This document shows, piece by piece, positions 7,567-15,851 of a stretch of DNA of 23,753 nucleotides (position 1 is its first letter; the number at the start of each line of letters is the position of its first letter). Source of the DNA: Trichomonas tenax. Taxonomy: Eukaryota > Parabasalia > Trichomonadida > Trichomonadidae. The translations under genes were made by a program, and so were the position numbers. The stretch covers positions 1 through 23,753 of the forward strand of contig JALKBU010000812.1 in NCBI GenBank assembly GCA_023091735.1, given 5' to 3'. Under the pieces are notes generated by a model. That model ran no database searches. It saw only the letters and a program-made list of their open reading frames with translations, and was not told the origin of the DNA.

Positions 7567-10203
7567 TTACAAATCTTCCTCTTCGCCACACATTCCTTCA
7601 AGGAGCTCATCGATGTTGACGTCTTCTTCTTCACCTTCATTCTTTGGTTCTTCTACATTGGCTGGAGCTGGTTTAGCAGCTGGAGCGGCTGCTGCAGCTT
7701 GTTTGGCAGCTGGTTTCTCGGCATGAACTTCAGGTTTCGGAGCTTCGACTTTTTCTGGTTTAGGTTCAGCAGCAGCTTCTAGTTCTTCATCATCAAGTTG
7801 GAACATATCAGGATATTCCTTTGGTGATGCGATTGAATCAGCAAGTCTGTTGTTTCCTCTTCTTCTAAGCTTGTTCTGCCAGAGCTCGACGCATTCAGAG
7901 ATTCTCTTCGGGCAGTATGTTCTGGCCATAAGAGCAGCTTCTGGCTCCCTTCCTGTCTCGATGAGGATATCGATGCACTTAGAGAAGTCACCAAGAGCGA
8001 AGTAGGCAGCGAATGAAACGTTCTTAGCTGTTGAGACAGAATCAGCTAATTTCTTCATCTCATTCCTTCTACCGCAAACAGAGTTCAACAGCAATAAACC
8101 GCTTTCATCGCCAGATGTCTGTAATGCTTCCTCTAAGAGTTCGACGTTACCAATCTCGACGGCTTTCTGAGAGATGCGCTGCCACTGCGATAAGTTCTTT
8201 GTCTTGCGAGCGATGTTGGCTGCTTCCTCGAAGTTTGAAATCTTGAAAGCAAGCTCGAACTTCTTCTCGTTTGTCTCAGCAAGCTCGAAAGCCTCTGCGA
8301 AGTGTCCTCTCTCCTCCAAGAAGTTTCCGAAACGAGCTCTCCAAGAAGGTGGGATCATATCCTTATCGAAAGCGAATCCCTCTTCTTCCTCTGTGAAGTA
8401 TGTTGAGAAAGCATTTAAGACGCTGTCTGGAACTTCGTAAGAAATCCAGTTGTAATCCTTGTCACACAAGAAAACTCTGGAGTTGTTCTTGTTGTAAGAA
8501 GCAATAGAATATGGCTTGTCGAATCTTGAAATAACTTCGACATGCGTTCCAATAACGAATGAAACAGCGCGGTTATCGCTGAAGAAGAATGTATCATCGA
8601 ACCAGCAGCCACTCTTTACTGAAGCATCATGCTGGAATTCGACATTGAATGATGGATCTGACTCTCCCGGGACACCCTCATCGAACTGAAGGATGAACAA
8701 TGAGTCGCTCGTTATGATGGCAAGCTTTGTTCCTTCCTTGTTCCAGATGACGTTTGAAGCCTTGACAGCAAGTGGCTCGCACTTGAGAGCAATGCCATCA
8801 TCCCATGAGTGGAAGTAGATGAGCTCATCAGAAGCAACACCGAGGAGATTACCACCGAAGATAGCATGTGCATCACACTCAAGTTGAACTTCCATATCTT
8901 CGCCAGACTTGATTGTTGTGTTTGCGATTGTGACCTTGGATCTTGTCTCTCTGATGGCGTATGTCTTGTTTGGACCCCAAACGAATTCCTTGGCCTTTCC
9001 AGAACGAACTGAACGCCAGTCAATTGTTGAGTAGATTGCGTACTCATTGTCGCCGCAGACAGATGCCATTCTGCAGTTACCACTGAGCTTTAATGAAGCT
9101 GGATAGAACTCAGAAAGGTGTGCTTCCTTTGATCTGACTTCGCAGACCTTTCCGTCTTCAGCATTCGAAACATTCTTGAGGTTGGCCTGATAGATCTGGT
9201 TTCCATCTGCCCAAATTGTGGGTCCTTCTAAACTCGAAGCGAGTAAAATGGATGACTTTTCAAACTGCATGACAACGAGACCCTTGTCGAAGCCGATTGC
9301 GATTGTTGTATCATTGCAGTCAACACTCCATCCACGGTCTTTTCCGAAATCAAATTCAGTTTCGTAAGTATGTGTGTGGGAATTCCAAAGGAGAACCTTT
9401 CTGTCTTCAGCTGTAGAAATGAGAAGTGGGAATTTAGGATGGTATCTGAGCGAAGTAACGTTTCCATGATGAAATCCTGGCGCGTTTTCGACATTTGTCA
9501 AGATTGTGTGGGTGCACATTCTGTTCTGGTAGTCCCACATGCGTATTGATGTATCATCTGAGCCAGAAGCGAGATATGGTCCATCAGATCCTGGCTGGAA
9601 CTCGATGCAGTTGACGCCGGCCTTGTGACCCTCCAAAGTAAAGCGTGGCTTTGACTCGTGAATGCCCCAGAATTTGATCTTGGAGTCTAAAGACGCTGTT
9701 GCGAAAGTTGATGGATCTTTTGGATTGAATTTAACATCCATAACGAAATGCTCGTGTCCTTCGAATACACGTTCTTCTTTAAGCGTGAATTTGTTGTCTT
9801 CTGTCGACTGGAGCCTGAAGAGTTTGACTTTATTATCATCAGAAGCTGAAAGAATTAATGGCTGAGATGGATGAATTGCTATGGACCTGATGAAGTCGGC
9901 GTGGGCTTCAATAGACGCCATCATGCCTCCTGTGTTGTAGTTGTAAGCGTAAATTTTCTTATCATCGCAAGCAGCGATGACAGCTTGATGGCTCGGCATC
10001 CATTTAACGCAACGAACTGGTTTACAATCGTTATTATTACCTACGTGAATCGTACGAAGTTCTGTCCAGCTGTTTGTATTAAATATCTGCACAGAGCCGT
10101 CAAAGAGCGCTGTGACAAGCATCGGCTCTGTTGGATGTAATTCAACGCATTTTACACGCTCTGAAACTGATGCAAAAACTTTTTTGAGGTGACGAAATGC
10201 CAT
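7567..10203 (-). CDS. COPB2: Coatomer subunit beta' (beta'-COP, Sec27/COPB2)
   Basis: The 878-residue protein is close to full family length. The start is ATG 10203-10201, preceded by a T-rich leader ending TCATATG, compatible with an initiator very close to the ATG. Residues ~14-300 form the first WD40 propeller: HPTEPMLVTALFDGSVQIFN, EAHADFIRSIAIHPSQPLIL, EGHEHFVMDVKFNPKD, LEGHKAGVNCIEFQ, WDYQNRMCTHTI. Residues ~300-590 form the second propeller (coatomer WD-associated region) and ~600-795 an alpha-solenoid (SWRARFGNFLEERGHFAEAFELA). An Ala/Pro/Glu/Lys-rich acidic tail (~800-878) ends in GMCGEEEDL. In other eukaryotes beta'-COP is part of the B-subcomplex of COPI and reads dilysine cargo signals on Golgi-to-ER vesicles. 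The ORF is uninterrupted and its codon use is richer in G+C than its surroundings, typical of a well-expressed housekeeping gene. Confidence 0.97.
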   Translation of the reverse strand: MAFRHLKKVFASVSERVKCVELHPTEPMLVTALFDGSVQIFNTNSWTELRTIHVGNNNDCKPVRCVKWMPSHQAVIAACDDKKIYAYNYNTGGMMASIEAHADFIRSIAIHPSQPLILSASDDNKVKLFRLQSTEDNKFTLKEERVFEGHEHFVMDVKFNPKDPSTFATASLDSKIKFWGIHESKPRFTLEGHKAGVNCIEFQPGSDGPYLASGSDDTSIRMWDYQNRMCTHTILTNVENAPGFHHGNVTSLRYHPKFPLLISTAEDRKVLLWNSHTHTYETEFDFGKDRGWSVDCNDTTIAIGFDKGLVVMQFEKSSILLASSLEGPTIWADGNQIYQANLKNVSNAEDGKVCEVRSKEAHLSEFYPASLKLSGNCRMASVCGDNEYAIYSTIDWRSVRSGKAKEFVWGPNKTYAIRETRSKVTIANTTIKSGEDMEVQLECDAHAIFGGNLLGVASDELIYFHSWDDGIALKCEPLAVKASNVIWNKEGTKLAIITSDSLFILQFDEGVPGESDPSFNVEFQHDASVKSGCWFDDTFFFSDNRAVSFVIGTHVEVISRFDKPYSIASYNKNNSRVFLCDKDYNWISYEVPDSVLNAFSTYFTEEEEGFAFDKDMIPPSWRARFGNFLEERGHFAEAFELAETNEKKFELAFKISNFEEAANIARKTKNLSQWQRISQKAVEIGNVELLEEALQTSGDESGLLLLNSVCGRRNEMKKLADSVSTAKNVSFAAYFALGDFSKCIDILIETGREPEAALMARTYCPKRISECVELWQNKLRRRGNNRLADSIASPKEYPDMFQLDDEELEAAAEPKPEKVEAPKPEVHAEKPAAKQAAAAAPAAKPAPANVEEPKNEGEEEDVNIDELLEGMCGEEEDL

Positions 10204-10833
10204 ATGAAAAAAAATAAATCTAAAAAATAATCGTTCTCGTGTTTCTATTTTTATTATGGCATTTTGATAATATATCTATTATTCTTATGATTTATATATT
10301 CTATTTTTAACTTATTTGTTCCCATTCTTTTAGATTTATTTTCATTGAATTATCAAATATTCATTAACAACCTTTCACACTCACTCATTATAATATATTC
10401 TTCAACTGTATGCTATATTTCATTAGCATGGAGCTCATTTAATGATATTTTTCAATTCTGAATTTATAAAACCAAAATCAACTAAATTTTAACTACGAAT
10501 CATTTATTTTCAAGACAGGCGATTGACATAATAGCTTGCGAATTCTTAAAAAATGATTTATTGAACCCCCTAATAATTATATATATCTTGAAAATAAGCT
10601 TCGATGCGTATATTACTTCCGTGTATCTAAGAGAATATAATGTGGCTAAAATAATTAAGCATGAACATATTAGAACAATAGAATAAGTTTTAATTATCAA
10701 CAATCTATAGGCCTAACCTAGCAATAACAACAAAATATCTAATTATTATTTGAATTTCTAAACGGCAACACTAATACAGCATAAACCTGTTGCAGAAATA
10801 TCACAATTTCGAATCACGTTTCTCTTGTTTCCT
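10204..10833. other. Intergenic, AT-rich; promoter side of the coatomer gene
   Basis: This is the upstream region of COPB2 and the downstream region of the Myb pseudogene. No ORF with sensible composition, no RNA gene and no repeat was seen. The 67-codon minus-strand frame at 10500-10703 is low-complexity. Confidence 0.5.
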
Positions 10834-11455
10834 TTATGTTGAAACAACGAGAAGATTGATGATCTTGAATTGATCATATTTTGGATGTACGGGGATGTTA
10901 ACTTGTTCCTTCTGAGGCTCTTCCTTAGGTCGAATAAAGTCTAGATTGAGATTGATGGGGCCAGGAAGTGAAACAAGTTTTGGCAAAGAAGGAAGCTTGA
11001 GGGGCTGCGGATCCTTACTATCAGTCTTGTTTTGGACAATCTTTGTTGGAAATTGCGGGAACAAAACTGATATATTAAACGGTCCTAAAATCATTTTGCG
11101 TTTAATGAACTTAAATCGATTTTTCATTGCGATTAGTGATCCTACCGCTATATATTGTGTCATTTTAGACCAGTTATTGCCGAATTTTTGCTGTAATGAA
11201 AAGCTGATCTTCTTCAGTACTCCATGGTGTTTGATTTATTGCTGGATTTAGTTTGCATATCCAACGTTTACGGCACTGTTTAGTAGTTCTTCCTGGTACA
11301 TGTGTCGCAACCATTGACCAGTTCATGCAATGATTCGCTTTTATCGAGTCCATCAGAAGCTTGTCCTCCTCCGGTGTCCATTTCTTCTTGTGTCGATATG
11401 TTGGGTTCGCTGCCTGTGACGAATCAATTATTTTTAAAATATAATAAAAATTGAA
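10834..11455 (-). pseudogene. Two-repeat Myb-like DNA-binding protein, broken by a one-base frameshift
   Basis: The upstream frame reads KKKWTPEEDKLLMDSIKA, NWSMVATHVPGRTTKQCRKRW, then NQTPWSTEEDQLFITAK. These are a complete first Myb repeat (W-PEED ... W ... R-W) and the start of the second. It stops a few codons later. The second repeat continues one frame over as FGNNWSKMTQYI...MKNRFKFIKRK and runs to a stop at 10834. The shift is at a five-base run (11185-11189); one base fewer would restore the frame. The C-terminal tail is Lys/Pro-rich without a known domain. The upstream frame is closed by TAA at 11456-11458 and has no ATG before the first repeat, so the 5' end is also missing or shifted. 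The family regulates transcription and is greatly expanded in trichomonads. The ATG at 11163 would give only a half repeat. Confidence 0.8.
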
Positions 11456-11745
11456 TTAATTGAAATTTATTTGATAGTTTTATATTAATAAAATATATTT
11501 TCACAGAAAATAATGGGGAATTGATATTTTTCAATTGCAGTTGTCGGTTTTTATCATTTTTGAGATTGATTATCTTGATTCTGCATATTTATCAAAATCT
11601 CGAAATTTGAAAATTTGGAAATTGAATGAAACGGATTTTATCATTTTTTATAAGAAGAACTGTCATATTACCGCTGAATTTTGGTGAAAATGATAAAAAA
11701 TTCGGATAGATGACTCTCAAAATGGCTGAAATGAATCAATTTGAT

Positions 11746-11755
11746 ATTTTTGACA
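11746..11755. repeat. Left 10-bp direct repeat (candidate target-site duplication)
   Basis: ATTTTTGACA here is identical to 12677-12686 and directly abuts the left inverted repeat. Lengths of 9-11 bp are typical of Mutator-like insertions. Caution: the same word also occurs near 15773. Confidence 0.5.
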
Positions 11756-12676
11756 GGGACTGGGACAAAATAGAACAACGTGCTTTTCTGACATGTAACT
11801 TATTTTTGACATGTAAAGTCAGGATGTCAAAATAAAGGAAAGTGAAGTGTTTGCGCGGGAAAAATGGAAAAGTGTCAATAGGTTGAAATGGATTGAACTC
11901 AATGTTGGAAGCCAAAGAAGACTTCATTATGAGTAGTTGTTACATCATTGTGAAGGATGACCTGGTGATCTAGCAGAGATGCATCCAGATGCATATTCAA
12001 CAGAAGCATGATTCGATGCATGGCGAGGTCGGCCTGATACTTCCAAAGCCCTCGAGTGGCCAAGCCAGGCCTTAGCAAGAACCCACTTATTGATTCAATT
12101 TTTAATACACATTACATTTTCACTTTTGATATTAATATATTATTTTTTTTTCTGTTTTTTATTTTTTCACAGATACCTTTTCATTACAAGATTATTTTCA
12201 TATTATTACTTATTCTCATAATTATTAATATATCATTAAATTCATAATTAATTGTTCTTGAATCATGAATTAGATAATGTTTTCATATTACGTTCATTTT
12301 ATATACTGATTTATATTATTTAGATTCTCAATTTGATCTTTATATTCTTTGTAAAATTCGTTTTTGACTAAATTTTTATTTTTTTTTCTTCAAATTATTT
12401 GTTTATAATTCATATTTACCATGCAAGACGGGATAATTTCGACCGAGTTTCTTGGTTTGGAGTGCAACAAAAATTTGCTATGAATTATGTTTATGGTCTT
12501 CATACTCAGCGTGGAGTTTCAATCTATAAATGTCAGTATTGTTTAGACTACAAAGATATTTATAACACTTTTTATAAAGGTGACAATTTGCCCGCGCAAA
12601 AAAGTGACAGTTTATTCATGAAAAGTGACTTTAAGGTTCTATGACACTTTTTGATGTTCACTTTTGTCCTAGACTC
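11756..12676. mobile_element. Probable non-autonomous DNA transposon (Mutator-like by structure), 921 bp
   Basis: The outer 22 bp of the two ends are inverted repeats matching at 17 of 22 positions. The left end is GGGACTGGGACAAAA... and the reverse complement of the right end is GAGTCTAGGACAAAA..., both followed by GAACA. Similarity continues inward in patches (TAAAGTCA...AATAAA) to an exact TTTGCGCGGG at 11850-11859 and its reverse complement at 12591-12600, giving imperfect inverted repeats of about 104 and 86 bp. The element is flanked by the 10-bp direct repeat ATTTTTGACA. Long inverted repeats plus 9-11 bp duplications are the Mutator-like pattern. No transposase ORF is present. The inside holds a GC-richer island (about 11935-12065) and a short open frame at 12399-12644 with a YKCQYC motif. 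Confidence 0.55.
11935..12065 (+). other. GC-richer island inside the element, possible transposase scrap
   Basis: The island stands out from its AT-rich surroundings. It reads LEWPSQ in one frame and, one base over, PGLSKNPLIDSIF in the next. This is faintly like the WPSQSPDLNPIE block of Tc1/mariner transposases. The match is short, frame-broken and not convincing. No RNA fold typical of a tRNA was seen. Confidence 0.15.
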
Positions 12677-12686
12677 ATTTTTGACA
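12677..12686. repeat. Right 10-bp direct repeat (candidate target-site duplication)
   Basis: ATTTTTGACA is identical to 11746-11755 and abuts the right inverted repeat. Confidence 0.5.
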
Positions 12687-13259
12687 TCGCCATAGTGCAT
12701 AAATAAAGAATTCGCGTAAAACAAATGAAAAATTTGTAACCACAGTTGTGAATTTTATCAGATATCGCTTCACGGACTTTTGACTTTGACAATGGAGTAG
12801 AATTCAGATCTTTGTGTGATATCTCATAGAGTTAATCGAAAACAGCTCGAATTTGAATTGTCAAATTCCAAATCCAAATATTTTTCTGGTTTTAACACTT
12901 CCATTTTGTTGTACAATTAATTGATTACTAAAATACGGCTAAAATAATGCTCAATAATTTTTAATCTAACAAAAATTGTCATATTGTTTTTGTAAATTAA
13001 ATTTACATGTCAAATAAATTATTTAGGGAGTCAATGTAACCATTTCCCAATAATCAAAATATTTTATGAGGTTATAATTTAAATTATAATATGTAAAAGA
13101 CATTGGGAGCTAAATTATCATAAAACCGGCTTTAGATTTTTTCGGCACAGACTTAACCATCCATTCATATTTGAAAGAGATAGAAAGAAGAAAGCCTTTG
13201 CACATCTATGAAATTAATTATCTAACCAAAGAAAAAAAAGTGAAATAAAATAGGGAACT
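12687..13259. other. Intergenic, AT-rich; upstream region of the ankyrin gene
   Basis: No gene was seen. It carries one copy of the recurrent motif TGACATGTAAA (reverse orientation) at 13002-13012. Confidence 0.5.
13002..13012 (-). promoter_or_regulatory. Recurrent motif TGACATGTAAA upstream of the ankyrin gene
   Basis: An exact 11-mer on the minus strand, 262 bp before the ATG at 13274. The same or a one-mismatch word recurs at 11789, 11807, 15785, 18840 and 21039. Its function is unknown. Confidence 0.3.
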
Positions 13260-13264
13260 TCACT
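13260..13264 (+). promoter_or_regulatory. Trichomonad-type initiator (Inr), TCACT
   Basis: TCACT fits TCA(+1)-Py-(T/A). The A at 13262 would leave a 12-nt leader before ATG 13274, supporting that start. Confidence 0.6.
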
Positions 13265-13273
13265 AAATTTTAA

Positions 13274-15622
13274 ATGTTTTTTCGTCCTCCGGGGATCATT
13301 AACTCCTGGGTTTCAAATAACAGCAAATCGTTCAGCCAGGAAGATTCCAACAAAGTTTATGCGACTATTCTCGAAGACGACGCTGATACTTTGGCAGAAA
13401 TTATTAATTCTTACGGCGAGCCCAACACATATCTTATGTTCCCTACTGACTTTACGTACCCTTCATTATTGAGCAATCAACCAACGCCATTACATGTTGC
13501 TGCCTTTTTTGGATCAGAGAATTGCTTCGATTTGTTAATGAATATGTCTGCAGACGATAAGTGCGAAGATCGTAGTGGATGTGGAGTACAATTTTTCGCG
13601 GCTGCAGGTGGTCAAATGGCAATTTTGCGCAAATATCATGATTTCTCAAAAGATTACATTAATTCAAACAATCCAATGGATGCAGCAATATTGCTTGGCA
13701 ATATTGATTGTGTCAAATACATTTGGTCTAAAGGATTCGATTTTGCGAAGCATGTTGAAGGATTTAGATTTTGTTACAACCGTTTCTGTGTTCCTCCAAG
13801 TTATGTCCACACTGCATGTATCTCTGGATCATTTGAAATCGTTCAATTCATTTATGATCAATATCCAGATTTCAAAGAGGAAGCACTCGCAACATATGAT
13901 GATCGTACATCACTTATGCGCGCTGCAGAAAGTGGAAACGTTGAGATTGTTAAGTTTCTGATTAATCTAGGAGTTGAAGTTAATACAATTAGTCGAAATG
14001 GCGAAACAGCTATTGTCTACGCTGCAAGAGTTGGTTCACTCTCTTGTGTAAGAGCACTTGTTGAAGCTGGAGCAGCATTCAATATCAAAAATCGAAAATT
14101 CAATCCTTTTGTTGAAGCAGCAACACAAGGTCACTTGGATATCATGAAGTATCTATTGGAACAAGGAGTTGATATCAATATCAAAACATCTGACAAAGAA
14201 ACTGCTTTAACATGTGCAATCAGAAACCGATTAACGGAAGTTACCAAATATCTGATTTTGAAGAAAGCAAAGATTGAAATTATCCATGAGAATCTTGCAT
14301 ACAGCACTCCTGAAAATATTAAGATTCTCATGGAATTAAATGCAGTAGATGCAAGTTCCGATATCCCACAAATCATCAAGTGCGCTAGCAGACATTGCAA
14401 TTTCAAACTTGTACTATTTTTATTATCGATCATTAATGACGATAAGAAAAGTTATCAGAAATTTGTTGATGAAGAATTCATGACTTATCTAAGATATATC
14501 CCAAAAAGAATGATTCCTGATTTCGCTGCAAATAAGGCATTTATGAAATATGTAGACAAACCAAAAGATCCAATCATTAAATCTATTGATTCTTATAGCC
14601 GTTTCCAAACTTGGATTGAAAATGGTGCAAAAATAAGCAAGAAAATCATTGAAGATTGTGATCTTATTTATGTCACTCATAGTCATAACTTAGCCTCCAG
14701 TTACAAAATAATTTCGAAATACTTAGAATTTGAACCAGATTTGTCCAAATCACCAAATTTAAAGGAAATTGCTTTATCAACACTATCTGCAATGAATCGC
14801 ATTAGCGGTGGTTATGAAGATCCTGATCAATCGGATAAAGTTTTTGAAATATATAAGAAATTGTTCGATGCAATTGTTAAAACTGGGCGCAAATTTGAGC
14901 TACAATTTCACCACATTAATTATAAAGGCATTTTATCGCTCGTTTTATCTGTAGCAACGAACCAACAACAGTTGTTATCTGATATTTGTAGGTTCACAAT
15001 ATCAAAAGATGATATTCCCACACTGGAAGAGGCCTTTAATAATGGTTTAGATCCTTCCATCCCTGATTCATCCGGCAATAACATATTCCATTATGGCCAA
15101 TTTAAGCACAATGATGCACGAGAACTTATCAGATTCTTCATTCAATGGGGTGCTGACATCAACCATAAGAACGATGAAGGATTAACACCAATTCAAAGCA
15201 TGATCGACGCAAAGTACTTTGACAAAGCTTGTTTGTACATTGAATTCGGTGCTGACATCTTTTTCACATATGATAAATCTAGCACAATACTCCATTACTT
15301 GTTTGAAACCAAGATGAGGAACAATTATATAAAGCGCAGTAATTTTTACCGGTTTTTTAGTCGCACTGCATCACCATTATATTTCTTGAAATGTCTTATC
15401 GACTATGGAATTGATCTGAATGCCAAAAACGCGCTTAAGCAAACCCCTCTATATAAGGTCGAAGATAATACCGAATGTATGATTTATATGATCGAAAAAG
15501 GTGCTGATGTCAAGAAATATCCAGGTGGAGTAGAAATCTTTTTGGGAAAGGTCAAGCAAATGCCTGCCAATCAAAGCCAACAATATTTGATTTCTCTTAT
15601 TCAGCAAAAGATGAATGAATAA
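13274..15622 (+). CDS. Large ankyrin-repeat protein (782 aa)
   Basis: This is an intact ORF with ATG 12 nt after an initiator. Ankyrin repeats are clear in the N-terminal half: TPLHVAAFFGSENCFDLL (71-88), NPMDAAILLGNIDCVKYI (133-150), VHTACISGSFEIVQFI (178-193), TSLMRAAESGNVEIVKFL (212-229), TAIVYAARVGSLSCVRALVEAG (245-266), NPFVEAATQGHLDIMKYLLEQG (277-298), TALTCAIRNRLTEVTKYL (310-327). A central ~250-residue stretch is more diverged and helical. Further repeats lie at about 600-740 (NIFHYGQFKHNDARELIRFF, GADINHKNDEGLTPIQSM, TPLYKVEDNTECMIYM). No catalytic domain, signal peptide or membrane segment is visible. Ankyrin proteins are protein-binding scaffolds and are hugely expanded in trichomonads; the partner here is unknown. 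In contrast to the array at 2553-5080, linkers between repeats have normal length. Confidence 0.9.
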   Translation: MFFRPPGIINSWVSNNSKSFSQEDSNKVYATILEDDADTLAEIINSYGEPNTYLMFPTDFTYPSLLSNQPTPLHVAAFFGSENCFDLLMNMSADDKCEDRSGCGVQFFAAAGGQMAILRKYHDFSKDYINSNNPMDAAILLGNIDCVKYIWSKGFDFAKHVEGFRFCYNRFCVPPSYVHTACISGSFEIVQFIYDQYPDFKEEALATYDDRTSLMRAAESGNVEIVKFLINLGVEVNTISRNGETAIVYAARVGSLSCVRALVEAGAAFNIKNRKFNPFVEAATQGHLDIMKYLLEQGVDINIKTSDKETALTCAIRNRLTEVTKYLILKKAKIEIIHENLAYSTPENIKILMELNAVDASSDIPQIIKCASRHCNFKLVLFLLSIINDDKKSYQKFVDEEFMTYLRYIPKRMIPDFAANKAFMKYVDKPKDPIIKSIDSYSRFQTWIENGAKISKKIIEDCDLIYVTHSHNLASSYKIISKYLEFEPDLSKSPNLKEIALSTLSAMNRISGGYEDPDQSDKVFEIYKKLFDAIVKTGRKFELQFHHINYKGILSLVLSVATNQQQLLSDICRFTISKDDIPTLEEAFNNGLDPSIPDSSGNNIFHYGQFKHNDARELIRFFIQWGADINHKNDEGLTPIQSMIDAKYFDKACLYIEFGADIFFTYDKSSTILHYLFETKMRNNYIKRSNFYRFFSRTASPLYFLKCLIDYGIDLNAKNALKQTPLYKVEDNTECMIYMIEKGADVKKYPGGVEIFLGKVKQMPANQSQQYLISLIQQKMNE

Positions 15623-15784
15623 ATTTATTATATGATTTGTTGATTATGAAATATATCATTTATTGATATTAAGATATGTGTTAGGTTTTGGATAGGTTCT
15701 ATCCAGGACATGAATAAGAATGTTGTTGTTGTGTTGAGATTTATAACAAAGTCTCAGAACAATTCTTTATCATTTTTGACATTT

Positions 15785-15795
15785 TGACATGTAAA
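15785..15795 (+). promoter_or_regulatory. Recurrent motif TGACATGTAAA upstream of the 580-aa gene
   Basis: An exact copy 67 bp before ATG 15852, embedded in three spaced TTTTGACA words (15775-15805). This is the closest of the motif copies to a start codon. Confidence 0.35.
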
Positions 15796-15851
15796 ACAAC
15801 ATTTTGACAAGAAACTGAACAGACCTTTTCAATTCCCATAATTTTCTAAAA

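Noticed and set aside
7567..10203. Several overlapping ORFs of 65-123 codons on both strands within the coatomer gene
   Set aside because: They are shadows of the long COPB2 frame; composition is out-of-frame and no domains are present.
11935..12065. GC-richer patch considered as a tRNA or small RNA gene
   Set aside because: No cloverleaf, anticodon loop or GGTTCGANTCC-type T-loop could be arranged; GATGCATCCAGATGCAT is just a local palindrome.
12399..12644. 81-codon plus-strand frame with a YKCQYC motif inside the inverted-repeat element
   Set aside because: It begins with TTG and lacks an early ATG. A single CxxC is not enough to call a zinc finger, so it is kept only as a possible remnant within the element.
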